Below, one piece after another: positions 1 through 6,167 of a DNA stretch of 8,347 nucleotides. Within the stretch, counting starts at the first letter, position 1. Each line of letters begins with the position of its first letter. Source of the stretch: Clostridiales bacterium (GTDB taxonomy: Bacteria; Bacillota; Clostridia; Oscillospirales; Oscillospiraceae). The notes under the pieces were generated by a model. It had not been told where the DNA came from. It made no database searches and saw only the letters and a program-made list of their open reading frames with translations. The stretch covers positions 1 to 8,347 of the forward strand of contig JAJQFX010000223.1 in the NCBI GenBank assembly GCA_021200895.1, written 5' to 3'. The position numbers and the translations under genes were made by a program.

Positions 1-36
1 CAACCGGTGGCAGAGGAGCCTGCGCAGAACCCATAA
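1..36 (+). CDS. 3' end of an upstream gene (partial)
   Basis: Reading from the first base gives eleven residues, QPVAEEPAQNP, and then a TAA stop at 34-36. The stop lies only 19 bases before the tatA start and is followed at once by the tatA ribosome site, so this is probably the last part of a co-transcribed gene. The short Pro/Ala/Glu-rich end resembles the unstructured acidic tails of TatA or TatB proteins, so a second TatA-like gene is possible. Eleven residues cannot identify a family, and the frame itself is supported only by the stop position and spacing. Confidence 0.4.
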   Translation, partial: QPVAEEPAQNP

Positions 37-55
37 GAGAAGGAGAACACAAACC

Positions 56-238
56 ATGAAAATCGGCGTAACTGAACTTATCGTCATTCTGCTTATCGTC
101 ATCGTCATCTTCGGCCCCACCCAGATCCCCAAGCTGACCAAAATGCTGGGCAGCAGCATCAAGAACCTGCGGGAGGGCCTGAACGGCGGCGAGGAAAAGA
201 CGGCGGAGGAGAGCAAGTCCACGGATGAACAGGCGTAA
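56..238 (+). CDS. tatA: Sec-independent protein translocase TatA
   Basis: TatA/E-family pore-forming subunit of the twin-arginine system, which moves folded, often cofactor-bearing proteins across the cytoplasmic membrane. The 60-residue protein has the full family layout: a hydrophobic N-terminal helix (about residues 5-19), the hallmark Phe-Gly-Pro hinge at 19-21, an amphipathic helix (about 24-42, PKLTKMLGSSIKNLREGL) and a charged acidic tail. It is short but within the range of Gram-positive TatA. The start is set by AGAAGGAGAA at 38-47. Its end overlaps the 225 start of tatC by 14 bases, so the two are probably translationally coupled. A Tat substrate with a twin-arginine signal is encoded just downstream. 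In two-component Gram-positive systems one such protein can serve as both TatA and TatB. Confidence 0.95.
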   Translation: MKIGVTELIVILLIVIVIFGPTQIPKLTKMLGSSIKNLREGLNGGEEKTAEESKSTDEQA

Positions 239-443
239 GGCAGAGCAGAGGCCCGACGGAGGCGAAATGAGCCTCGGCGGGCACCTGAAGGAGCTGCGCA
301 GCCGCATCCTGGTCTGCATCGTCTGCCTGGTCGTGGGGGCGCTGGTCTGCCTGGCCTTTGCCCCGAACATCGTGGAGCAGCTCACCAACCTTGGCAAGGG
401 GTATGGATACCAATATGTGTACATCGCCCCCAGGAGCTGCTGA
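225..443 (+). CDS. tatC: TatC, N-terminal fragment (frameshifted)
   Basis: First part of TatC, the Tat subunit that recognises the twin-arginine signal. The family N-terminal motif is present (HLKELR at residues 20-25, with the conserved Glu and Arg), then the first membrane helix (about 28-46) and the start of the first outward loop. The frame then runs into a TGA at 441-443 after YIAPRSC. One extra C in the C-run at 427-431 would restore the expected continuation (YIAPQELLM...) and join it to the next frame, so this is a one-base frameshift in an otherwise intact gene. The 225 start overlaps tatA. A second in-frame ATG at 267 has GGAGG at 258-262 and would begin MSLGGHLKEL, close to many TatC N-termini, so either start could be the real one. 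Confidence 0.85.
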   Translation: MNRRKAEQRPDGGEMSLGGHLKELRSRILVCIVCLVVGALVCLAFAPNIVEQLTNLGKGYGYQYVYIAPRSC

Positions 444-445
444 TG
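432..445 (+). promoter_or_regulatory. Internal ribosome site and restart ATG in tatC
   Basis: AGGAG at 432-436, a six-base gap and ATG at 443-445 make a well-spaced start signal exactly where the first tatC frame stops. The stop and start share a base (TGATG, 441-445), a common arrangement for translational coupling. The same bases would encode Gln-Glu-Leu-Leu-Met in an unbroken TatC, so the match could be chance. Still, it gives a simple way for the remaining five helices to be made as a separate chain. Confidence 0.45.
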
Positions 446-991
446 GTGCAGCTCTCCGTGGCGGCCATCGGCGGGCTGGTGATCTGCTCCCCTGTGCTGT
501 TATACGAGGTGTACGCCTTCTGCGCCCCCGGCCTGAAACGGACGGAGCGGCTGACCTTCGCCCTGGCGGTGGGGTTCGGCGTGGTGTGCTTCTGCGTGGG
601 GGTGCTGTTCGCCTACAAGGTGACGGTCCCCTTTATGCTGTACTTCCTCATCAACCTCAGCGTGGGGACGGACGTGACCTCCGCCATCAGCATCGAGAGC
701 TACGTCAACTTCCTGCTGACCGTGTTCGTGATTTTTGGCGCGGTGTTTGAACTGCCGGTGCTGTCGGTGGTGCTGACCCGGCTGGGGGCATTGAGGCCGG
801 AGTGGCTGGCCAAATCTCGGAAGGTGCTGGTGGTGGTGATTTTCTTTGTGGCCGCCCTCATCACCCCGCCGGATATTCTGTCCCAAATCATGGTGGCGCT
901 GCCCATGCTGGCCCTGTTTGAGCTGAGCATTTTCCTGTGCAGGCTGACCGCCAAAGGGCGAAAGGGGCAGACTGCTGACCAGGCCGGATAA
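443..991 (+). CDS. tatC: TatC, C-terminal fragment (frameshifted)
   Basis: The rest of TatC, 182 residues covering membrane helices 2 to 6. Conserved features are all present: YEVYAFCAPGLKRTER, holding counterparts of the signal-binding Phe and Glu of E. coli TatC (here F26 and E35); FGAVFELPV with the buried conserved Glu (E103); and TPPD at 141-144 before the last helices. The cytoplasmic tail is short and basic. With the 225-443 fragment it adds up to about 254 residues, the normal TatC size, and no other part is missing. The ATG at 443 has its own ribosome site. Whether the gene makes two chains, one chain by ribosome slippage, or is a sequencing artefact cannot be told from the window. 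Confidence 0.88.
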   Translation: MVQLSVAAIGGLVICSPVLLYEVYAFCAPGLKRTERLTFALAVGFGVVCFCVGVLFAYKVTVPFMLYFLINLSVGTDVTSAISIESYVNFLLTVFVIFGAVFELPVLSVVLTRLGALRPEWLAKSRKVLVVVIFFVAALITPPDILSQIMVALPMLALFELSIFLCRLTAKGRKGQTADQAG

Positions 992-997
992 GCGCCC

Positions 998-1027
998 TTA
1001 TCAGTCGTACTGATTACATTGTATATT
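998..1027 (+). promoter_or_regulatory. Weak promoter candidate upstream of the flavoprotein gene
   Basis: TTATCA at 998-1003 (four of six matches to the -35 consensus), an 18-base gap and TATATT at 1022-1027 (five of six to the -10 consensus) could form a sigma-70-type promoter. It would give a leader of roughly 70 bases before the 1105 start. This AT-rich stretch stands out from the GC-rich surroundings, which supports a control region here, but the individual hexamers are weak. A second possibility is TTTATA at 1049-1054 with TATTAT at 1074-1079, but its spacing is long (19 bases) and it leaves almost no leader before the ribosome site. Confidence 0.25.
1000..1014. repeat. Short perfect palindrome, possible operator
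   Basis: ATCAGT-CGT-ACTGAT is a perfect inverted repeat with six-base arms and a three-base centre. It lies between the candidate -35 and -10 hexamers, where a bound repressor would block transcription of the flavoprotein gene. It does not match a regulator site I recognise; in particular it is not the FNR/CRP pattern. As RNA it would be only a small hairpin with no T-run after it, so a DNA-binding role is the likelier reading if it has one. Confidence 0.3.
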
Positions 1028-1051
1028 AGCGGCAGAGGGTATGCCGCTTTT
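1028..1051 (+). terminator. Probable intrinsic terminator after tatC
   Basis: AGCGGCA (1028-1034) and TGCCGCT (1042-1048) form a perfect seven-base-pair stem around a seven-base loop, and the stem's last T starts a TTTT run followed by ATAAAA. It sits 37 bases past the tatC stop and before the flavoprotein ribosome site, where the tat unit would be expected to end. The T-run is short, so termination may be partial and some read-through into the flavoprotein gene is possible. Confidence 0.6.
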
Positions 1052-1104
1052 ATAAAAATCCTAGCAATTCCCGTATTATATTGCTACAGGAGGAATTTTG
1101 AGAG

Positions 1105-3150
1105 ATGGCAAACAACCCAATTTCACGCAGAGACTTTATCAAAGGTATTGCAGCTGGGGCGGTCAGCGTGGCCACCCTGGGGGTGCTGCAAGCCGTTGAA
1201 AACGCATCGTCCGCCGCTGGCGGCAGTGCGGCCGCGTCCACTGGCAGCGCCGCCGCATCGTCCGGCGTCACTGGAGAGGCGATTTATACCCCCGGCACCT
1301 ACACCGCCACCGCCAAGGGCATTTCCAGCGACGTGACCGTCACCATGACCTTTGACGAGACCAGCATCACCGACGTGCAAATCGATGTCTCCGGCGAGAC
1401 GGCGGACATCGGCGCAGTGGTGGGGGACGATATGGCCGCCGCCATTCTGGAGCAGCAGACCTGCGACGTGGATGGCATTTCCGGCGCCACCGTCACCTGT
1501 GACGCGGTGAAAACCGCCGCCGCCGACTGTATGTCTCAGGCCAGCGGCACCACCGTCACCGTGACCGCTGCCGAGGAGGAGTCTGCCTCCGCCGACTGGC
1601 TGGGGGAGGCCCCTGACATCGCGGAGAGCGACATCACCGAGACGGTGGACACCGAAGTCCTGGTGGTGGGCTGCGGCTCCGGCGGCTGGATTGCCGCCAT
1701 GACCGCCGCCGAGGAGGGCGCGAAGGTGCTGGTGGTGGAGAAGAACGAATCCCCCACCGGCCCCAGAGAGGACATCGGCGCTATCAACTCCAAGCTCCAG
1801 CTGGCCTCCTTTGCGGAGTACCCGGAGTTTGAAATCGACAAGATGGAGGCCATGCAGGACATCGTCCGCTACGGCGCGGGCTATGTGGACTATGACCTCA
1901 TCCGCTGCTGGGCGGACAACAGCGGCGAGATGGTGGACTGGCTCACCGACCTGCTGGAGTCCACCGGCAACTGGTACATGAGCCTGGAGGGCGGCGTTGG
2001 CGACACCAGCGACCCCGGCCGGGACAAGGCCTACGCCACCGGCCACAGCCCCCACACCACCGACTCCGCCCCGGAGGACACCACCCTGAACTCCACCTTC
2101 CAGGCCCACTGTGACGACCTGGGGGTGGACTGGAAGCTGTCCACCGCCCTGGTGAAGCTGGAGCAGGACGACAGCGGCAAGGTCACCGGCATCATCGCCC
2201 AGGACCAGACCGACCAGCACTACATCCGCATCAACGCCTCCAAGGGCGTCATCATGTGTACCGGCGGCTACGCCACCAACACGGAAATGCTCCAGGCCCT
2301 CCAGCCCCAGACCCTGGCCATGAAAATCAACTACAGCCTGGGCTCCACCTGCGACGGTTCCGGCATCAAGGCCATGCTGTGGGCCGGGGCGGCTATGGAC
2401 CCCACCCACGCCTCCATGATGTTCAACCGCTGCTGCTGCCTCCCCACCGAGACGGCGGGGTACAAGACTAACGGCAAGTGGTTCTGGTTTGGCGAGCAGC
2501 CCTTCCTGAAGGTGAACCTGAACGGCCAGCGGTTCTGCAACGAGTCCGGCCCCTACGAGTTTATGCTGCACTCCATGTATATGCAGCCTGACCATACCTA
2601 TTGCGACATCTTTGACGCCAACAACCAGCAGTACGCCGAGCAGTTTGACGAGGTGGGCTGTTGCCGCCTGTTCGCCTTCCCCAACGGGGCGCTGTCCAAC
2701 ATGACCTATGACTATATCTGGTCCCGGAACGAGGCCCTCATCGAGGACGGCTACCTCCAGCAGGCGGACACCCTGGAGGAGCTGGCGGAAAAGCTGAATA
2801 TCCCTGCCGACACCTTCGTCGCCACCGTAGAGCGGTACAATGAGCTGTGCTACAACGGCAAGGACGAGGACTACGGCAAGGAGGCCCACCGCATGACGCC
2901 GGTGGACACCGCCCCCTACTACGGCATCCGCACGGGGGCCTGGCATCTGACCACATTGAACGGATGCCGTATCAACACCGATATGCAGGTCATTCGGGAG
3001 GATGGCACCGCCATCGAGGGGCTGTACGCCACAGGCGACTGCTCTGGCGGCTTCTTCGCCACCACCTACCCCAACCTGTTTACGGGCCTGGCCTGCGGCC
3101 GAACCATGACCTTTGGCCGCCGGGCAGCGCAAATCGTGGCCAACCTCTGA
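1105..3150 (+). CDS. Tat-exported flavoprotein reductase (FMN-binding plus fumarate-reductase-like FAD domain)
   Basis: A 681-residue exported flavoenzyme of the fumarate reductase / urocanate reductase superfamily, probably reducing a small organic electron acceptor outside the membrane. Residues 7-13 (SRRDFIK) are a near-perfect twin-arginine motif, followed by a hydrophobic stretch to about 30 and an Ala/Ser/Gly-rich linker (about 34-56). An FMN-binding domain (about 60-145) holds DGISGATVT; T131 is the expected site of covalent FMN. A FAD domain follows: GCGSGG (G189, G191, G194) and acidic E212 in VVEKN. R476 in NGQRFCNE fits the family's catalytic arginine and H614 a substrate histidine. 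The C-terminal NRLGGN-type segment of true fumarate reductases is replaced by TTYPNLFTG, so the substrate is probably not fumarate. Cysteines are plentiful (C443-C445 in a row). AGGAGG at 1088-1093 supports the start. Tat genes lie upstream and rnf downstream. The substrate is unknown. Confidence 0.88.
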   Translation: MANNPISRRDFIKGIAAGAVSVATLGVLQAVENASSAAGGSAAASTGSAAASSGVTGEAIYTPGTYTATAKGISSDVTVTMTFDETSITDVQIDVSGETADIGAVVGDDMAAAILEQQTCDVDGISGATVTCDAVKTAAADCMSQASGTTVTVTAAEEESASADWLGEAPDIAESDITETVDTEVLVVGCGSGGWIAAMTAAEEGAKVLVVEKNESPTGPREDIGAINSKLQLASFAEYPEFEIDKMEAMQDIVRYGAGYVDYDLIRCWADNSGEMVDWLTDLLESTGNWYMSLEGGVGDTSDPGRDKAYATGHSPHTTDSAPEDTTLNSTFQAHCDDLGVDWKLSTALVKLEQDDSGKVTGIIAQDQTDQHYIRINASKGVIMCTGGYATNTEMLQALQPQTLAMKINYSLGSTCDGSGIKAMLWAGAAMDPTHASMMFNRCCCLPTETAGYKTNGKWFWFGEQPFLKVNLNGQRFCNESGPYEFMLHSMYMQPDHTYCDIFDANNQQYAEQFDEVGCCRLFAFPNGALSNMTYDYIWSRNEALIEDGYLQQADTLEELAEKLNIPADTFVATVERYNELCYNGKDEDYGKEAHRMTPVDTAPYYGIRTGAWHLTTLNGCRINTDMQVIREDGTAIEGLYATGDCSGGFFATTYPNLFTGLACGRTMTFGRRAAQIVANL

Positions 3151-3233
3151 GGTCCTCAAAAAGACAGCCCTGACCGTGGGGGTGTAGGGGAAGGAACCTG
3201 ACGTTGACCCAATGTTCGTGAAAGGAGAAGCGT

Positions 3234-4571
3234 ATGGCAAAATCAAAAATCCGAGGTGGGGTTCATCCCAAAGGGTGCAAAGAGCTCAGCAACGGCGCCG
3301 CCACCGTCCCTTATCAGGCAAAGGGCGAGCTGGTGTTCCCGCTGAGCCAGCACATTGGGAAACCCGCCGTCCCCATCGTCAAGAAAGGCGATACCGTCCT
3401 GGCTGGGCAGACCATTGCCAAAGCGGACGGGTTCATCTCCGCCCCCATCATCTCCTCTGGCTCCGGCAAGGTGAAGAGCATCGAGCCGCGGCTGACCTCC
3501 GCCGGGGTCATGGCCCAGTGCATCGTCATTGACAACGACGGGCAGTACACTCTGGACCCCTCCGTCGGGCAGAAGTGTGACTACACCAAGCTCTCCAGCC
3601 AGGAGATTTTGGACAAGGTGCAGGCTGCCGGTATCGTGGGCCTGGGCGGCGCAGGCTTCCCCACCCACGCCAAGCTGGCCCCCAAGAACCCGGAGGAAAT
3701 CGAGTACGTCATCGCCAACGGCGCAGAGTGCGAACCCTACATCACCTGTGACGACCGGCTGATGCAGGAGCATCCCGACTGGGTGGTAATGGGCCTGAAG
3801 GTGGTGCTCCAGCTGTTCCCCAACGCCAAGGGCGTCATCGCCATTGAGGACAACAAGCCCGCCGCCATCGCCGCCATGCAGAAGGCCGTACAGGGTGACG
3901 ACCGCCTCTCCGTGCTGGAGCTGGAGACCCGGTACCCCCAGGGCGGTGAGCGCGGCCTGGTACATGCGGTCACCGGCCAGTGGCTGGGAGGCGGCGGCGC
4001 GCTGCCTGCCACCCTGGGCTGCATTGTGGACAACGTCACCACCCTCTCCGCCATCTATCAGGCAGTGTGCGAGGGTATGCCGCTGATGGAGAAGGGCTTC
4101 ACCGTCTCCGGCGACGCGGTAGCCAATCCCGGCAACTTTATGATCAAGCTGGGCACCTCCCTCCAGGAGGTGCTGGACGCGGCGGGCGGCCTGAAGGCCG
4201 AGGCCAAGAAGGCCCTGCTGGGCGGCCCCATGATGGGCACCGCTATCAGCAGCTACGACGTGCCCATCGTCAAGGCCAACAACGCCCTGCTGTGCATGAC
4301 CCGTGACGAGGTGGAGGAGGCGGACAAGCTGATGACCGCCTGCATCCGCTGCGGACGGTGCGGCACCGCCTGCCCCATGGGCCTTATCCCCCAGATGATG
4401 GCGGTGGCGGCCAAGAATAAGGACTACGCCCGCTATGACCAGCTCCATGGCACCGACTGCATTGCCTGCGGCAGCTGCACTTACATCTGCCCGGCCAAGC
4501 GTCCGCTGACCCAGCTGTTCAAACAAACCAAGCCTGTCGTGCTGGGGCTCAAGCGCGAAGGCAAGCTGTGA
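3234..4571 (+). CDS. rnfC: Rnf complex subunit C
   Basis: Peripheral cytoplasmic subunit of the Rnf complex, where NAD is reduced (or NADH oxidised) with the help of FMN and two iron-sulfur clusters. At 445 residues it is the usual length. The N-terminal beta-rich domain is followed by a glycine-rich nucleotide/FMN site (GLGGAGFPTHAKL, residues 136-148), the family stretch NGAECEPYITCDDRLM, and YPQGGERGLVHAVTG. Two ferredoxin-type [4Fe-4S] motifs lie near the C-terminus: C370, C373, C376, C380 and C409, C412, C415, C419, the second of each pair followed by Pro. AGGAG at 3223-3227, six bases before the ATG, sets the start. The 83-base gap from the flavoprotein gene shows no convincing terminator or promoter, so the two may be co-transcribed. 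It lacks the long Lys/Ala-rich C-terminal tail of proteobacterial RnfC. Confidence 0.97.
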   Translation: MAKSKIRGGVHPKGCKELSNGAATVPYQAKGELVFPLSQHIGKPAVPIVKKGDTVLAGQTIAKADGFISAPIISSGSGKVKSIEPRLTSAGVMAQCIVIDNDGQYTLDPSVGQKCDYTKLSSQEILDKVQAAGIVGLGGAGFPTHAKLAPKNPEEIEYVIANGAECEPYITCDDRLMQEHPDWVVMGLKVVLQLFPNAKGVIAIEDNKPAAIAAMQKAVQGDDRLSVLELETRYPQGGERGLVHAVTGQWLGGGGALPATLGCIVDNVTTLSAIYQAVCEGMPLMEKGFTVSGDAVANPGNFMIKLGTSLQEVLDAAGGLKAEAKKALLGGPMMGTAISSYDVPIVKANNALLCMTRDEVEEADKLMTACIRCGRCGTACPMGLIPQMMAVAAKNKDYARYDQLHGTDCIACGSCTYICPAKRPLTQLFKQTKPVVLGLKREGKL

Positions 4572-4584
4572 GGAGGGATTTAGA

Positions 4585-6150
4585 ATGGAAAAAATGCTGA
4601 ACGTGTCCTCCTCTCCCCATCTGAGAGACAGTAAGCTGACCACTGGACACGTCATGTACGACGTGATCATCGCCCTGATGCCGGTCACCATCTTCGGTAT
4701 CTATCACTTTGGCTTCCACGCCTTCCTGGTGCTGGCGGTCAGCATCGTCACCGCCGTGGTGACGGAGTTCCTCTTTGACCTGGCCACCCACCATCCCAAC
4801 ACCGTGAAGGACGGCTCCGCGGTGCTGACCGGCCTGCTGCTGGGCCTGTGCTGCTCCCCCACCGTCCCCCTGTACATTCCCTTCCTGGGCAGCCTGTTTG
4901 CCATCGCTCTGGTGAAGTGCGCCTTCGGCGGCCTGGGTCAGAACTTTATGAACCCGGCACTGGCAGGCCGCTGCTTCCTGCTGCTGTCCTTCAGCTCCGC
5001 CATGACCAGCTACAGCGTGGACGGCACCTCCAGCGCCACCCCGCTGGCCATCCTGGAGGAGGGCGGCACGGTGGACGTGCTGGATATGTTCCTGGGCTTC
5101 ACCGACGGCACCATCTGCATCAGCATCGCCGCCATGCTCATCGGCGGGGCCTATCTGCTCATCACCAAGGGCATCACCTGGCACATCCCCGTGGCCTATG
5201 TGGGCAGCTTCCTGATTTGCATGATCGCCTTCGGCGGTCAGGGCTTTGACCCCATGTTCCTGCTGGTCCACCTGTGCGGCGGCGGTATCGTCTTTGGCGC
5301 CCTGTTCATGGCCACCGACCCCGTCACCAGCCCGGTCACCGGTATGGGGCAGCTGATTTACGGCGCGGTCATCGGCGTGCTGACGGCGGTGTTCCGCGTG
5401 TTCGGCAGCTCCGCCGAGAGCGTCAGCTACGCCATCATCCTGGGCAACCTGGTGACCCCCCTCATCGACCGCTGGGTGGTACCCAAGCCCTACGGCATCG
5501 GGGACGGCACCAAGAAGGAAGCCTCCGACCAGCCCAGGAAGTTCCCCAAGGCCGCCATTACCCTGGCCTGCATCACCCTGATTGCCGGTCTGGCCCTGGG
5601 CCTGGTGAACTTTATGACCGCGGACATCATCGAGGAGCAGAACGCCGCCGCCAAGGCCGCCTCCTATGTGGAGGTCATCCCCACTGCGGATGAGGTCAAC
5701 TATGACGACGACCTGACCGCCCTGGTGGAGGACGCCGCTGCCGCCAGCGATTACTACGCTGACAGCGCCTTCGGCAAGGTCAAGGTCAACGAGGCCGTGG
5801 TAGGCACTGACGCCTCCGGCAACGTGGTGGGCTACGCCATCAGCGTCAGCACTGCCGACGGCTATGGCGACAGCATCACCCTCAGCGTAGGTATCGACAC
5901 AGAAGGCACCATCCTGGGCCTGTCCTTCACCGAGCTGGAAGAGACTGCCGGCCTGGGTATGCGGGCGGACGAGGACAGCTTTAAGAGCCAGTTCGTTGGC
6001 GTCCAGGTGGACTCCTTCACCCTGAATAAGAGCGGCGGCTCCACGGCGGATGATGAAATCGACTCCATCTCCGGCGCGTCCACCACCTCCGGCGCAGTGG
6101 TCAACGCGGTGAACGCCGCCATCGACTTCTTCGCCAACTACATCCAGTAA
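4585..6150 (+). CDS. rnfD: Rnf subunits D and G fused in one chain
   Basis: A 521-residue fusion of two Rnf subunits normally made by separate genes. Residues 1 to about 305 are RnfD, a multi-helix membrane protein with GGLGQNFMNPALAGR (115-129), the covalent-FMN motif DGTSSATPL (T152 the expected acceptor), ATDPVTSP (243-250), and the usual RnfD end near VVPKPYGIGDG. A short basic linker (about 309-322) leads to a new membrane helix (about 323-343) and the RnfG domain: ITAPII-like MTADIIEEQ, ETAGLG (453-458) and the second covalent-FMN motif DSISGASTT (T501 expected). Topology fits: the RnfD end and linker would be cytoplasmic and the RnfG domain extracytoplasmic. The frame is unbroken through the junction. 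AGGAGG (4571-4576) overlaps the rnfC stop, so translation is probably coupled. An ApbE-type flavin transferase would be needed and is not in the window. Confidence 0.95.
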   Translation: MEKMLNVSSSPHLRDSKLTTGHVMYDVIIALMPVTIFGIYHFGFHAFLVLAVSIVTAVVTEFLFDLATHHPNTVKDGSAVLTGLLLGLCCSPTVPLYIPFLGSLFAIALVKCAFGGLGQNFMNPALAGRCFLLLSFSSAMTSYSVDGTSSATPLAILEEGGTVDVLDMFLGFTDGTICISIAAMLIGGAYLLITKGITWHIPVAYVGSFLICMIAFGGQGFDPMFLLVHLCGGGIVFGALFMATDPVTSPVTGMGQLIYGAVIGVLTAVFRVFGSSAESVSYAIILGNLVTPLIDRWVVPKPYGIGDGTKKEASDQPRKFPKAAITLACITLIAGLALGLVNFMTADIIEEQNAAAKAASYVEVIPTADEVNYDDDLTALVEDAAAASDYYADSAFGKVKVNEAVVGTDASGNVVGYAISVSTADGYGDSITLSVGIDTEGTILGLSFTELEETAGLGMRADEDSFKSQFVGVQVDSFTLNKSGGSTADDEIDSISGASTTSGAVVNAVNAAIDFFANYIQ

Positions 6151-6167
6151 AGGAGGGGACAAATTTT

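Noticed and set aside
1019..1336. Small + strand frame across the tatC-flavoprotein gap
   Set aside because: It begins in the control region without a ribosome site, runs into the flavoprotein gene in the wrong frame, and turns Pro/Arg-rich.
3148..3200. Possible terminator between the flavoprotein gene and rnfC
   Set aside because: TGAG-GTC-CTCA at the stop codon is only a four-pair stem followed by A rather than T, and the CCC/GGG pairing further on is broken and lacks a T-run.
3204..3232. Promoter for rnfC from TTGACC at 3204-3209
   Set aside because: The -35-like hexamer is good, but at the right distance the bases are GAAGCG and fall in the ribosome site, so there is no -10.
1123..3246. 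Very long open frame (707 codons) on the - strand opposite the flavoprotein gene
   Set aside because: It mirrors a strongly supported gene, its translation is a His/Gly/Val-rich string with no family motifs, and such open antisense frames are expected where third codon positions are rich in C and G.
3212..3532. Small + strand frame starting at 3212 and overlapping rnfC
   Set aside because: It has no ribosome site of its own, is in a different frame from rnfC, and its Arg/His-rich translation is typical of a shadow frame.
3243..4691. Long - strand open frame opposite rnfC
   Set aside because: Same compositional shadow; no motifs, while the + strand encodes an intact RnfC.
4549..6162. Long - strand open frame opposite the rnfD-rnfG fusion
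   Set aside because: Translation is dominated by Gly, His, Gln and Asp with no recognisable domain, and the + strand frame has clear motifs and a ribosome site.
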